Positions 45,147 to 54,591 are shown, numbered from the stretch's first letter. The stretch: 64,000 nucleotides of DNA from JAOAPY01 sp038237475 (GCA_038237475.1 JBBRYS010000003.1:1-64000); one strand, 5' to 3'. A program made the numbers and translations. The notes: generated by a model from the letters alone, not told the origin.

Positions 45147-45545
45147 ATGAATCGATTAGATAGTATTGAAAATGGTCAGTTGCGTTCGAATGTCCCGGAC
45201 TTTCAGCCTGGCGACACTGTGCGCGTGCACGTCCGCATCAAAGAATCGGAAACCAAGGAACGTCTGCAGGCGTTTGAAGGCGTCTGCATCGCACGCAAGC
45301 ATGGTGGAGCGCGTGAGACTATCACCGTTCGCAAGACAAGCTTTGGTATCGGGGTCGAGAGGATTTTTCCTTTGCACGCAACCATCGTCGATCACATCGA
45401 CGTGGTGAAGCGTGGCCGCGTGCGCCGCGCCAAGCTTTATTACCTGCGTGAGTTACGCGGCAAAGCAGCCAGGATTCGCGAGCGCGATACCCGCACCAAA
45501 ACTACGGATGCGCAGACAGCCGCGGCTTCCGGGAAGGCCAAGTAG
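45147..45545 (+). CDS. rplS: 50S ribosomal protein L19
   Basis: 132 residues. Core FQPGDTVRVHVRIKE, FEGVCIARKHGGARETITVR and GVERIFPLHATIVDHIDV, then RRAKLYYLRELRGKAARI, all canonical for bL19 at the 30S-50S interface. The last ~15 residues (Thr/Ala-rich) are an extension. GGAG precedes the ATG. Last gene of the operon. Confidence 0.97.
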   Translation: MNRLDSIENGQLRSNVPDFQPGDTVRVHVRIKESETKERLQAFEGVCIARKHGGARETITVRKTSFGIGVERIFPLHATIVDHIDVVKRGRVRRAKLYYLRELRGKAARIRERDTRTKTTDAQTAAASGKAK

Positions 45546-45582
45546 TCACCGTGATGACGCGGTGCGGCCGCGTTTGCAATCA

Positions 45583-45702
45583 TTTCCATTTGTCATTTGA
45601 CGTTTGTCACGTGTCAGTGCAGCCAAAGTGAATGGGCCAGTCTTCCAGGCTGGCCCCATCGCTGCAGATGGCGGATGGTAAGTGACAAATGAGAAATGGA
45701 AA
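45583..45702. repeat. 120-bp palindromic element overlapping a glycosyltransferase start
   Basis: Outer arms at 45583-45599 (TTTCCATTTGTCATTTG) and 45686-45702 are inverted with one mismatch in 17. An inner pair TTTGTCAC/GTGACAAA (45603-45610 and 45682-45689) and a central stem GGGCCAG/CTGGCCC (45634-45640, 45650-45656) lie inside. The ATG of the next gene (45696) is within the right arm. The central stem could also terminate the rplS operon. Confidence 0.7.
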
Positions 45703-46844
45703 CATTCTCCCCTCCTTTGCGCATAGCCATTGACGCCCACTCGGTTGGCAGTCAGCTGGCTGGTAACGAAACCTACATAGTCAATCTCATCGAATCCCTC
45801 GCCGCGATCGATCCGGTTAACTATTACACTTTGTATGTCACTCGCCGGGAGGGGCTCGACCGATTTCAAGGCCGCTGGCCAAATTTTTCCGTGGTCCGGA
45901 CCTTCCCACACAGTCCGCTCCTGCGTATCCCCGTCACGCTCAGTGTGGAACTGCGTCGCCATCCGGTGGATGTGCTTCATGTCCAATTTACCGCGCCGCC
46001 TTTCTGCCCTTGTCCAGTAGTCGTGAGTATTCACGATCTTTCCTTCGAGCATCTGCCTGAGACATTCAAGCGCCGCAGCCGGATGCAGTTACGTCTGACC
46101 GTAAGGCGGTCGGCCCGCTCCGCGGCTCGCATTCTGACTCTGGCGAACAGCGTGCGAGAAGATGTAATCGAAACCTATGGCATTGCACCGGAATTAGTGA
46201 CAGCTATTGCGCCCGCTGCGGCCGAACACTTTGGGGTGGTCACAAATGCGAAGGAAGTGGAACGTGTCCGACATACTTACGCAATAGCGGGAGACTACAT
46301 CCTTGCGGTTGGATCTATTCAACCTCGGAAGAACCTGATTCGCTTGGTCGGCGCCTATGCGAGCTTGCGCGCGGAACGGCCGGGAGTTAAGCTTCCCACT
46401 CTCGTGCTGGTGGGTAAGCGCGCCTGGCTTTACGGAGAAACGCTGCGTTTTATCGAAAAAAGCGTGGTGGCCGACCAGATTGTGTTAACGGGATACGTGC
46501 CGGAAGCAGATCTGCCGGCGTTATATTCAGGTGCTCTTTGCTTTGTCTATCCTTCTTATTTTGAGGGATTCGGTTTGCCGCCACTGGAAGCGATGAAGTG
46601 CGGTACACCGGTGATCGTGGGCAACAGGACCAGCCTGCCCGAGGTGGTCAGCGATGCTGGTTTGCTGGTCGATCCGTTTGATGAAAGGGATATCGCGAAA
46701 GCATTAGCATCCCTGATTGATAATTCAGACCTCCGCGCGGCTCTGCGCGTCAAAGGTCTAAAGCGTGCTGCGCAGTTTAGCTGGCACGACACCGCCAGGC
46801 GCACGCTGCAGGTATATCAGGAAGTCGCTACCCGCTGCGCTTGA
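45696..46844 (+). CDS. GT4-type glycosyltransferase (group 1)
   Basis: 382 residues, GT-B fold. The N-terminal domain starts RIAIDAHSVGSQLAGNETY. The C-terminal nucleotide-sugar domain has AVGSIQPRKNLIRLVGAY, VGKRAWLYGE and the EX7E-type segment YPSYFEGFGLPPLEAMKCG. It should transfer a sugar from an NDP donor to a surface glycan or lipid carrier. Start ATG 45696 lies in a palindromic element; TTG 45717, directly at the conserved core, is an alternative. The next glycosyltransferase follows closely. Confidence 0.93.
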   Translation: METFSPPLRIAIDAHSVGSQLAGNETYIVNLIESLAAIDPVNYYTLYVTRREGLDRFQGRWPNFSVVRTFPHSPLLRIPVTLSVELRRHPVDVLHVQFTAPPFCPCPVVVSIHDLSFEHLPETFKRRSRMQLRLTVRRSARSAARILTLANSVREDVIETYGIAPELVTAIAPAAAEHFGVVTNAKEVERVRHTYAIAGDYILAVGSIQPRKNLIRLVGAYASLRAERPGVKLPTLVLVGKRAWLYGETLRFIEKSVVADQIVLTGYVPEADLPALYSGALCFVYPSYFEGFGLPPLEAMKCGTPVIVGNRTSLPEVVSDAGLLVDPFDERDIAKALASLIDNSDLRAALRVKGLKRAAQFSWHDTARRTLQVYQEVATRCA

Positions 46845-46912
46845 GCGACCCATCAATTGGTTACGCCGCGCGAGTCGGTTTCGCTAAACTCGCCAACTAT
46901 TCGGATCCAAAA

Positions 46913-48094
46913 ATGAGAATCGCTATTCTCGGAACGCGAGGCATTCCAGCAAGTTACGGCGGCTTTGAAACTTTCGCCGAACACCTTTCCACCAGGCTGG
47001 TGGCGCGCGGCCACGCCGTCACGGTTTACTGCCGGGCACATTACATTTCACCTCGAGAATTAGAGTATCAGGGTGTTCGTCTCAGAATTCTCCCTACCAT
47101 TCGCCACAAGTATTTCGACACGGTGGTGCATACATTCCTGTCGGCTCTTGATGCCGCGCCGCGCCACTTTGACGCTGCGCTGATCTGCAATGCTGCCAAT
47201 GCCCCGTTTGCACCGTTTCTCCGCTTAACCGGAACCCCCGTCGCCCTCAACGTGGATGGGCTCGAGCACAAGCGCAAAAAATGGAATTGGATTGGCCGGC
47301 AGTATTATCTGCTGACTGAACGGCTAGCCACCATACTGCCCAACAAGACAGTCACCGACGCTGGAGTAATAAAAGACTATTACATGAGTCGTTACAATGC
47401 GGCTTCAACCATGATCGCCTACGGTTCAGAAGTGGAGCGCCGCCCTAACCCGGCGGTTGTGCGCCGCTGGCGAGTAGAGCCCAACCGCTACGTGCTTTAC
47501 GTCTCGCGGCTGGAGCCGGAGAATAATGCTCACCTGGTGATCGAGGCATTCAAGAAAGTGAAGACAGCGCTGCGGCTATTGATTGTCGGCGACGCTCCCT
47601 ACGCGCATGACTACATTGCGGATCTGAAAGCGCGGGCGCGTGGCGACAAGCGAATCATCTTTACGGGATTTGTTTTCGGCCAGGACTATCGTGCCCTGCA
47701 GCAGAATGCCTATTGCTACGTGCATGCAACCGAAGTTGGAGGCACCCATCCAGCACTGCTGGAAGCTATGGGATATGGCAACTGCGTGCTGACGCTGGCT
47801 ACTCCGGAAAATATGGAAGCAGTTGGCGAGGCCGCTATCCCATATCATGACGAAAGAGACCTGGCTCACAAGCTACAGCGGGTTTTGCGGGATGGCTCAC
47901 TGGTCCACGCTTATCGCAATCGAGCCCAGGCCCGCGTGCAGGAGCACTACACCTGGGATCGCGTGGTCGATCAGTACGAACAACTCTTTGCTGAAATGGC
48001 CGGACTGCCGCTCCCGAGCCCGGCGCCCGCCCAGCCAATTACGCAAGAAGCCCCTCAAGTTAGGAGTATCGACAAAGTTTTGTCCCAGGGCTGA
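46913..48094 (+). CDS. Glycosyltransferase with DUF1972 N-terminus (rhamnosyltransferase-like)
   Basis: About 393 residues. The N-terminal DUF1972 motif RIAILGTRGIPASYGGFETF is diagnostic, and the C-terminal GT1 domain contains YVLYVSRLEPENNAHLVIEA and HATEVGGTHPALLEAMGYG. Relatives add rhamnose or other sugars to capsule or exopolysaccharide. I start at ATG 46913, where the family normally begins; the frame is open back to 46841, overlapping the upstream gene. The Pro-rich C-terminal tail is probably disordered. Confidence 0.92.
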   Translation: MRIAILGTRGIPASYGGFETFAEHLSTRLVARGHAVTVYCRAHYISPRELEYQGVRLRILPTIRHKYFDTVVHTFLSALDAAPRHFDAALICNAANAPFAPFLRLTGTPVALNVDGLEHKRKKWNWIGRQYYLLTERLATILPNKTVTDAGVIKDYYMSRYNAASTMIAYGSEVERRPNPAVVRRWRVEPNRYVLYVSRLEPENNAHLVIEAFKKVKTALRLLIVGDAPYAHDYIADLKARARGDKRIIFTGFVFGQDYRALQQNAYCYVHATEVGGTHPALLEAMGYGNCVLTLATPENMEAVGEAAIPYHDERDLAHKLQRVLRDGSLVHAYRNRAQARVQEHYTWDRVVDQYEQLFAEMAGLPLPSPAPAQPITQEAPQVRSIDKVLSQG

Positions 48095-48127
48095 GCAAGC
48101 TCCCGGGCCCCGCTTAAATTTCCTCCA

Positions 48128-48805
48128 ATGATCATTAGCCTCATCGGTTTGGATAGCAGCAAGTCCCGGCTAGCCGCGAGAGCGAACTACGTTTTCACTC
48201 CTGCGGACCGCTCATTCTCGTTAGTAGGAACGCGGACGGATGCGGTGTTCACGGGGATCGCGCAGGCGCCTGAAAGCAATCCACTTGAGAGTCCGGAGTT
48301 CTTTGTGCGGCAGCAGTATTTGGATTTCCTTGGCCGCGAGCCGGAGCCGGGTGGACTTGCTTACTGGAGCGAACAACTGCGAGCGTGCGGTGTTGACGAG
48401 GGCTGCCTCAAGCCGAAGCGACTGGACGTGAGCGCGGCGTTTTTCATCGCGCAGGAGTTTCAGGAGACGGGGTTGTACGTCTACGACGTTTACGAAGGAG
48501 CGTTGGGAAGACGGCCTGGCTATGCTGAGTATTCTGTTGAGCGCCGGAAGGTAGTGGGCGGAGCGCGGCTGGAAACGGACAAGGCAGCGTTCGCTGTGGA
48601 GTTCGTGGAGCGCGCTGAGTTTGTGGGACGCTATCCGCTGGCGTTGAACGGGGAGCAGTCTGTGGAAGCGTTGCTGCGAACCGCGGAGCAGAGTTCGGGG
48701 TTGGAGCTGAGCGGGCTGCGAACAATAACGAGTGCTCTCAATAGTTCGCGACGGCTCTTCCGCACCGGTATGAGCCACCTGGTCCAGGTCACTTTATTGC
48801 TTTGA
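48128..48805 (+). pseudogene. DUF4214 protein remnant, truncated at both ends
   Basis: The frame holds YVFTPADRSFSLVG, the last strands of a repeated Ig/SdrD-B-like domain (YTFTPxSRTF type). Then comes DUF4214 sequence: FFVRQQYLDFLGREPEPGGL, VSAAFFIAQEFQETG and FVERAEFVGRYPLALNG. Acidobacterial proteins of this kind are large exported proteins with many repeats upstream and a longer DUF4214 region. Here the N-terminus has no signal peptide and the C-terminus runs out into RLFRTGMSHLVQVTLLL. I read it as a leftover fragment. It overlaps the convergent gene by 17 bp. Confidence 0.65.
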
Positions 48806-49610
48806 TGGTGGCGGGTTTTGTGAAGAGTAAATCAGGGACGGGCTTGTTGTATTCGATGGACTCATAGTTGATGCGACTGGTTTGCTTGCCGGAAATGAAG
48901 TGATCGATCACCCGCGGTACCTTGATGCCGTCAATTGAGATCGGTTGTTCCAGACGATCCTCTTCAATGGCCTCTTCCATTTCACCGTTATCCATGTTCT
49001 TGTGTTTGCGCGGATAAATGATCTTCGCGGGCAGTCCTTCCTTCGCGGCGAATTCGTACTCAATCCAGAAGCCGTCCGGGTAAGTCAGACGCACCGTTTC
49101 GTTACGTCGGGCGAGCCCAGCCTCACGACGACCCACGTAACTAAGCCTGGCGCCGTCGTGCCGCCAGCCGCCCCGCAGGATCGTCTCGAGAGTTACTCTA
49201 AAGTTGAATTTGAAATCGTTGATTTGCGCGGGTGTCTGATCGTTCAAAGTTTTGACTGCGCCGTCAAAGATCCAACCCTGATCGCCGACGTTAGCCTGAA
49301 TAGTACGGATTCCCTCTCTCGTGAATTCAGTTCGCTCCTTATCGGGATAGACTATGTAATCGACAAATCTCAACGGCAACTGGGTGATACCGTCCTGGTA
49401 GGGAGTGAAGAAGCCGCGGCCGGTGACGCTCCGTACACCCAGATAACGATTCCCGCCCACCACTTCGATGGCCCGGTTAACAATTTGTTCCGCCTTTTGC
49501 TCTGAGCCAACTCCCGCATCTTTTCTTTCATTCTGCGCGTTTCCTGAACCAAACAAAATGAACACCAGCACTACCGCAGACAGGGGCTTCAGAAAATCAG
49601 GTCTGGTCAT
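48789..49610 (-). CDS. Exported LolA/LppX-like beta-sheet protein
   Basis: About 273 residues from ATG 49610, with GGAGGA nine bases upstream. Signal peptide MTRPDFLKPLSAVVLVFILFG, cleavage near GNAQ. The mature part begins with KAEQIVNRAIEVVGGNRYLG and consists of beta strands with many aromatic and charged residues (GWIFDG, DGFWIEYEF, NYESIEYN). This pattern is common in outer-membrane lipoprotein-sorting (LolA-like) acidobacterial proteins. No catalytic motif is visible. Lipid or lipoprotein handling is an inference only. Confidence 0.78.
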   Translation of the reverse strand: MTRPDFLKPLSAVVLVFILFGSGNAQNERKDAGVGSEQKAEQIVNRAIEVVGGNRYLGVRSVTGRGFFTPYQDGITQLPLRFVDYIVYPDKERTEFTREGIRTIQANVGDQGWIFDGAVKTLNDQTPAQINDFKFNFRVTLETILRGGWRHDGARLSYVGRREAGLARRNETVRLTYPDGFWIEYEFAAKEGLPAKIIYPRKHKNMDNGEMEEAIEEDRLEQPISIDGIKVPRVIDHFISGKQTSRINYESIEYNKPVPDLLFTKPATIKAIK

Positions 49611-49657
49611 TTTGGGCAATCCTCCACGGCTAAGGTAAATGACGGGTCTGGCCTTTG

Positions 49658-49685
49658 AAAAAAAAGGGCGAGCACCCGCTCGCCC
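49658..49685 (-). terminator. Rho-independent terminator ending the heat-shock cluster
   Basis: Perfect 8-bp stem GGGCGAGC (49666-49673) / GCTCGCCC (49678-49685) with ACCC loop. On the minus strand it is followed by a run of eight T (49658-49665). It lies 23 bases after the Clp ATPase stop. Confidence 0.93.
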
Positions 49686-49707
49686 TTAACGTGTCGTAAG
49701 GTTTGAA

Positions 49708-51993
49708 TTAGTTCAACTCAATATTGGTGCCGGCATCAGGCGTGACCAGAATTTCACCGGCGTCCACATGCACCAGAAACTTCGCACCGCTTTTCCACAT
49801 CGCGGTGATGGGAAGCTTCACCTTCTCATCAATATGCCGCTTCAGGAACCGCGCTCCATATTTCGAGCTGAAGCCCTTCTCTGTCAGCAGGTTGATCGCC
49901 TCAGTCGTGACCTGCAGCCCTTTGCCCTGCCGCTCCATCTGACGCGTCAGTCTTTCGATGTAGAGCACAGCGATCTGTCGCACCTCGTCCATCGTCAAGG
50001 GAGCAAAAACCACAATCTCGTCAATGCGATTGCGAAACTCGGGCGAAAAACGGTGCTCTGCACTCTTCATGACTTCATTTTTTACTACGCGGAACTCGGC
50101 CGCAGTCTTGGTGCCAAACCCGAGTGGCTTCTCGAACTTCTTGAAGCTGTCCGAGCCAAGATTGGAAGTCATGATAACGATCGCATCTGATAGATAAACC
50201 TTCTTGCCTCGACCATCCGTAAGCCAGCCTTCATCGAAAGCCTGCAGAAACAGATTCATCAAATAAGGCGAGGCCTTTTCGACTTCATCCAGTAGCAGTA
50301 CGGTGTAAGGGTTCTCGCGCAGCTGTTCGGTAAGAATCCCGCCACGCTCAGAGCCGACGATGCCGCGGGGCATGCCGATCAATTTTTCAATGCCCACGGT
50401 GCCGTCGCTGTACTCCGACATGTCGATGCGAACCATCTTGCGGTCGTCACCGAACATAAACTCAGCCACAGCCTTGGCGAGCTCGGTCTTGCCAACTCCC
50501 GTAGGGCCGAGGAAAAGCAGCACGCCGTCCGGCTTGTAGTGCGATTCCTTAAGTGGTCCCTTGTTCAGGCGAAGTCGTTGGGCCACGGCCTTAATCGCTT
50601 CTTTTTGACCAATAACACGATGGCCCAGCATGGCTTCAGTCATCAGAAAGCGATCGCTGGTGTCGCGAAAGATCATGTCGGGAGGAATGCGTGATTCCTG
50701 AGAAATGACCTGGATCACATGCTCCGCCTTGACGATCATCGTCTGCGGTTCGCTGATTTCGACTTTCACTGCTGCGGTATCCAGCCAGCCAATTGCTTTG
50801 TCCGGCAGGTGCAGATTTCGAATGTACTTAGGCGCCATTTCCAGCGCCGTATTGATGGCCTCATCCGAAATCTGGACCGAGTAATTCTTTTCCAGCCGCG
50901 GTCGTAAGCCAAGCAGGATTTCACGAGTCTCGCTGATCGAAGGCTCCTGAACCTTTACCATTCGGAACCGTCGCGCCAGGGCTTCATCGTCGCTGATATA
51001 TTCCTTGTACTCAGAGATCGTGGTGGCGCCGATGATGCGCAGATCTCCGCGGGCCAGCGCCCCTTTAAACATATTGGCTGCATCCGAGGAAGTACCGAGC
51101 GCCGCGCCGGCGCCCATGATGGTGTGCGCTTCGTCTATAAACAGAATGAGATTCTCGCGTTCCTTAACTTCGTCGATGATTCCCTTGATGCGCTCTTCAA
51201 ACATGCCGCGCAACATGGTGCCCGCTACCAGACCTCCCATTTGCAATTGCACGATGTGCGACCCGCGCAGGCGAGCAGGAACCTTTTCGGGTTCCAGTTC
51301 GATCAAACGCGCAAGGCCTTCCACAACCGCGGTCTTGCCTACGCCTGGTTCTCCCACCAGCATTGGTGAGTTAGCCCGCTCGCGATGGCAGAGGATCTCG
51401 ATGATTTGCTGAATCTCGGTCTCACGCCCAATAGTTGGTGGGATCTTGTCCTGTCGCGCCAGGCGATTAAGCGAAACACCGAAATGCTTCAGGTAAGGCG
51501 GCATCTCATATTTCTTTTTAAACCGCTCTTCTTCCTGCTCGCGCTTTTCAACCTGCACACGAACATTTTCGGCGACCGACTCCGGGTTTGCTCCCAACGT
51601 CTGCATCACCTCGACAAACAAGCTGTCGTATTTCGCGAGGGCTTCAAAGATGTCCGTCGCCTCGATAACCTTGCGGCCCTGGGCGCGCGCGCGTTCCATA
51701 GCCCGTTTGAAAAGCTCGGTGGTGTCGGGGGCAATGCGAAAACCTTTGCCCACATGTTGCTGGCGCGTCGTGTCCAAGCGCTTATCGATCGCAATCTTGA
51801 CCGTCACCGGGTCGAGTGACAATTCCCGAATGGTCGAATTAAACATGTCCGGCTCTTCGTGAATGATAGCCTCAAGAATATGTTCGACCGAGACGTAATT
51901 CTGGTCGCGGCGACGCGATTCGGACAATGCGTGTTCCAGAATCCGTTGTCCGCTGTCACCGAACTTATCTTTATATGCACCTAAATCAACCAT
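49708..51993 (-). CDS. Clp protease ATP-binding subunit, ClpA/ClpC-like, lacking M-domain
   Basis: 761 residues. N domain (~1-150), then AAA-1 with Walker A GEPGVGKTAVVEG and FIDEAHTIMGAG. AAA-2 has GPTGVGKTELAKA and LLLDEVEKASP. The AAA domains are joined without the long coiled-coil middle domain of ClpB or the shorter one of ClpC. A PLGFG loop after TSNLGSDSF matches the [LIVMP]GF tripeptide that docks on ClpP, so it probably feeds substrates to ClpP, unlike the adjacent ClpB. Last gene of the minus-strand chaperone cluster, just before its terminator. Confidence 0.92.
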   Translation of the reverse strand: MVDLGAYKDKFGDSGQRILEHALSESRRRDQNYVSVEHILEAIIHEEPDMFNSTIRELSLDPVTVKIAIDKRLDTTRQQHVGKGFRIAPDTTELFKRAMERARAQGRKVIEATDIFEALAKYDSLFVEVMQTLGANPESVAENVRVQVEKREQEEERFKKKYEMPPYLKHFGVSLNRLARQDKIPPTIGRETEIQQIIEILCHRERANSPMLVGEPGVGKTAVVEGLARLIELEPEKVPARLRGSHIVQLQMGGLVAGTMLRGMFEERIKGIIDEVKERENLILFIDEAHTIMGAGAALGTSSDAANMFKGALARGDLRIIGATTISEYKEYISDDEALARRFRMVKVQEPSISETREILLGLRPRLEKNYSVQISDEAINTALEMAPKYIRNLHLPDKAIGWLDTAAVKVEISEPQTMIVKAEHVIQVISQESRIPPDMIFRDTSDRFLMTEAMLGHRVIGQKEAIKAVAQRLRLNKGPLKESHYKPDGVLLFLGPTGVGKTELAKAVAEFMFGDDRKMVRIDMSEYSDGTVGIEKLIGMPRGIVGSERGGILTEQLRENPYTVLLLDEVEKASPYLMNLFLQAFDEGWLTDGRGKKVYLSDAIVIMTSNLGSDSFKKFEKPLGFGTKTAAEFRVVKNEVMKSAEHRFSPEFRNRIDEIVVFAPLTMDEVRQIAVLYIERLTRQMERQGKGLQVTTEAINLLTEKGFSSKYGARFLKRHIDEKVKLPITAMWKSGAKFLVHVDAGEILVTPDAGTNIELN

Positions 51994-52177
51994 GATTTTA
52001 TTACCTTAAGAAAGAAGCAACTTCCTTTTTAGACCTGTTGCTTACAACGAACATTCAATTAACAACCGGCGGGGCTACACTGGCTGGAAGCCCCGAGGTT
52101 CGGAGCTTGGATGTCATCAGCATAGGCACCGTTGCGTTTTAATGCAATAGATAAAACGCACACCCTCAAGAAGCAAA

Positions 52178-52206
52178 TTTGCGGCCAGTTGCCCGCTGGC
52201 CGCAAA
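52178..52206 (-). terminator. Hairpin between groEL and the Clp ATPase gene
   Basis: 11-bp perfect stem TTTGCGGCCAG (52178-52188) / CTGGCCGCAAA (52196-52206) with a seven-base loop. Only a short T-run follows on the minus strand, so it may be a partial terminator or RNA-stability element that lowers downstream expression. Confidence 0.6.
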
Positions 52207-52248
52207 TCGACTGCAAAGCTCAACTGGAAGACTTACCAGCATGGTTTT

Positions 52249-53877
52249 TCAATAATCATAATCCTCACTTCCTTGCTGCGGCAGTACTGCCTTCTTTTTC
52301 TCCGGTGCGTCAGTGATTGCGACATCGGTCGTCAGCAGTAAGCCGGCGATGGAAGCTGCGTTTTGTACGGCACTGCGCACTACTTTCGTCGGGTCGATGA
52401 TGCCAGCCGCAAGCAAATCCTCGAATTCACCTGTACTGGCATTAAACCCTTTGGATCCCCTGGTTGTCTCGACCCGGCCAATTACTATCGCCCCGTCAAC
52501 TCCGGCATTTTCAGCGATGCGCCGCAAAGGCTCCTCGAGTGCACGTCTGACAATTCGAATCCCTGTCTGTACGTCTACATCTTCCTCTTTTAGCCGATCA
52601 AGAGTTTTCGCGGCCCGCAACAGCGCCACGCCCCCACCGATCACAATGCCTTCCTGAGACGCAGCCCTGGTCGCATTGAGCGCATCCTCGACGCGAGCTT
52701 TAACCTCCTTCATGGCGGTTTCCGTCGGCGCACCGACCTTCACCACCGCGACGCCCCCGGTAAGCTTGGCCAGTCGCTCCTGCAGCTTTTCGCGATCATA
52801 GTCGGATGAGGACTCTTCAATCTGTCGCCGAATGGTCGCAACTCGCCCCTGAATAGTTTTTGAGTCGCCCGCTCCGTCGACAATGATGCTGGTATCCTTA
52901 TCGACTATGACGCGTTTTGCAGAACCGAGATCAGACAGCTGAACACTTTCAAGCTTCACACCAAGATCCTCTGTAATTACACTGCCACCGGTGAGGACCG
53001 CAATGTCCTGCAGAATCTCTTTACGACGATCGCCAAACGCCGGCGCCTTTACGGCGCAAACCTTGATTGTTCCACGCAGTTTGTTCACCACCAGGGTGGC
53101 GAGCGCGTCTCCTTCAATGTCTTCCGCTATGATCAGCAGCGGCCGGCCACTGCCAGCGCTTTGTTCGAGTATCGGAAGCAGCTCGCGCATCGCGGCGATT
53201 TTCTTCTCGTGAATCAAAATCAGCGGTTCGTCCAGAACACAATCCATCCGGTCCTGACGAGTGATGAAGTAGGGCGAGAGATAGCCCCGATCGAACTGCA
53301 TACCTTCGACAAACTCGAGTTCCGTCTGCAGGGTGCGCGACTCTTCAACCGTGACAACCCCGTCTTTGCCGGCCTTGTCCATTGCCTCTGATATCAAGTT
53401 TCCGATTTGCTTGTCGTTATTTGCCGAGACGGTTGCGACATTGGCCAGATCTGCCTTGCTCTCAACCTTTCGGGACATCCGCTGTAGTTCAGCCACCACG
53501 GCATCGGTTGCGATCTGGATGCCGCGCTGCAACGACATGGGGTTTGCGCCCGCAGCTACATTCTTGATCCCTTCCCGGAAAATTGCCTGGGCCAGCACGG
53601 TTGCGGTAGTCGTGCCATCGCCGGCCGTGTCGTTTGTCTTCACCGCCACTTCGCGCACCATTTGTGCGCCCATGTTCTCGTATTTATCTTTGAGGTCGAT
53701 TTCTCGCGCTACCGTGACGCCGTCTTTTGTGATGACCGGTGACCCGTATTTCTTTCCCAGGATGACATTTCTGCCCCTGGGTCCGAGAGTAATTCGCACA
53801 ACATCGGCCAGCGTGTTCACGCCTTTCAACATTGATTTCCGTGCTTCTTCGCCGAATTTTAGTTCCTTGGCTGCCAC
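52249..53877 (-). CDS. groEL: Chaperonin GroEL (Hsp60) paralogue
   Basis: About 542 residues from a GTG at 53877 (VAAKELKFGEEARKSM), with GAAGGAG eight bases upstream. The frame is open 13 residues further without family similarity. ATP-site motifs TLGPRGRNVILGKKYG and NDTAGDGTTTATVLAQAI are intact, as is EGIVIGGGVALLRA. The C-terminus ends LPQQGSEDYDY, lacking the GGM-repeat tail typical of housekeeping GroEL, and no groES is adjacent. It is likely a stress-specific second chaperonin relying on a groES elsewhere. Confidence 0.95.
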   Translation of the reverse strand: MAAKELKFGEEARKSMLKGVNTLADVVRITLGPRGRNVILGKKYGSPVITKDGVTVAREIDLKDKYENMGAQMVREVAVKTNDTAGDGTTTATVLAQAIFREGIKNVAAGANPMSLQRGIQIATDAVVAELQRMSRKVESKADLANVATVSANNDKQIGNLISEAMDKAGKDGVVTVEESRTLQTELEFVEGMQFDRGYLSPYFITRQDRMDCVLDEPLILIHEKKIAAMRELLPILEQSAGSGRPLLIIAEDIEGDALATLVVNKLRGTIKVCAVKAPAFGDRRKEILQDIAVLTGGSVITEDLGVKLESVQLSDLGSAKRVIVDKDTSIIVDGAGDSKTIQGRVATIRRQIEESSSDYDREKLQERLAKLTGGVAVVKVGAPTETAMKEVKARVEDALNATRAASQEGIVIGGGVALLRAAKTLDRLKEEDVDVQTGIRIVRRALEEPLRRIAENAGVDGAIVIGRVETTRGSKGFNASTGEFEDLLAAGIIDPTKVVRSAVQNAASIAGLLLTTDVAITDAPEKKKAVLPQQGSEDYDY

Positions 53878-53949
53878 CAGGTTTTCTCCTTCACAACTTA
53901 CAAAACAGTCTCGCACTCAAAGGTGAGCTTCGATTTGAGATACGCTCGC

Positions 53950-54591
53950 TTAATTTCCGGCCATCGCTCGGCCGACCTGTACGCGCGCCGGGCGCAGAAG
54001 GCGCTCACCGATTTTGAATCCGGTAGTATATTCACCGGTAACTATTCCATCCCTGTCCGAATCGACCGGCAGGATGTCCACTGCATCGTGTAATTCCGGA
54101 TCAAATCTTTCACCGACTGAAGGAATAGCCTCAGCGCCCGTCGCTGCCAGCGCTGCGTTGAAGCTCGCCAGTGTTCCCTTTAGGCCGTCGACTACGGCTT
54201 CGCGCGGGCTGCCTTTGGCGGCGGCATCGATCGCTCGATGCAAGTTATCCATCACCGGTAAAAGTGCTGCGATGAAATCAACTTTCTGCCGTTGCGCCCG
54301 TTCATCGGCTGCGCGATTCAATCGCTGTCGCGTTTCATCTGTCTCACGCTGAAGTTCTTTACGTAACTGTTCGAATCGAGACTGAACTTCCTGTAATTTC
54401 TGCTCCGCTCCAACGGCGCGCGCCTCGAGTTCCTCAACATAGGCGGGCTTAAGATTTGGTTCTTCAGCCGGCGCCGCGGCAGTACCATCCCCTTCGCCGT
54501 CGAGGCGAATGCGACGCCGATCGGTGACGCGCAATTCTGCTTCCGCTTCCTGTGAATTCTGTTTTTGATCTCTTCCACGACTCTTATACAT
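53950..54591 (-). CDS. grpE: Nucleotide exchange factor GrpE
   Basis: 213 residues. A charged disordered N-terminus (~1-55) precedes the long coiled coil (YVEELEARAVGAEQKLQEVQ ...) and the C-terminal beta domain (DPELHDAVDI, GIVTGEYTTGFKIGERLLRP). It releases ADP from DnaK. No dnaK or dnaJ is in the window. It sits 32 bp after an hsp20 gene and 72 bp before groEL. Confidence 0.94.
   Translation of the reverse strand: MYKSRGRDQKQNSQEAEAELRVTDRRRIRLDGEGDGTAAAPAEEPNLKPAYVEELEARAVGAEQKLQEVQSRFEQLRKELQRETDETRQRLNRAADERAQRQKVDFIAALLPVMDNLHRAIDAAAKGSPREAVVDGLKGTLASFNAALAATGAEAIPSVGERFDPELHDAVDILPVDSDRDGIVTGEYTTGFKIGERLLRPARVQVGRAMAGN

Noticed and set aside
53878..53949. Possible CIRCE element before groEL
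   Set aside because: A TCGCACTC-like half occurs but no GAGTGC partner at nine-base spacing.
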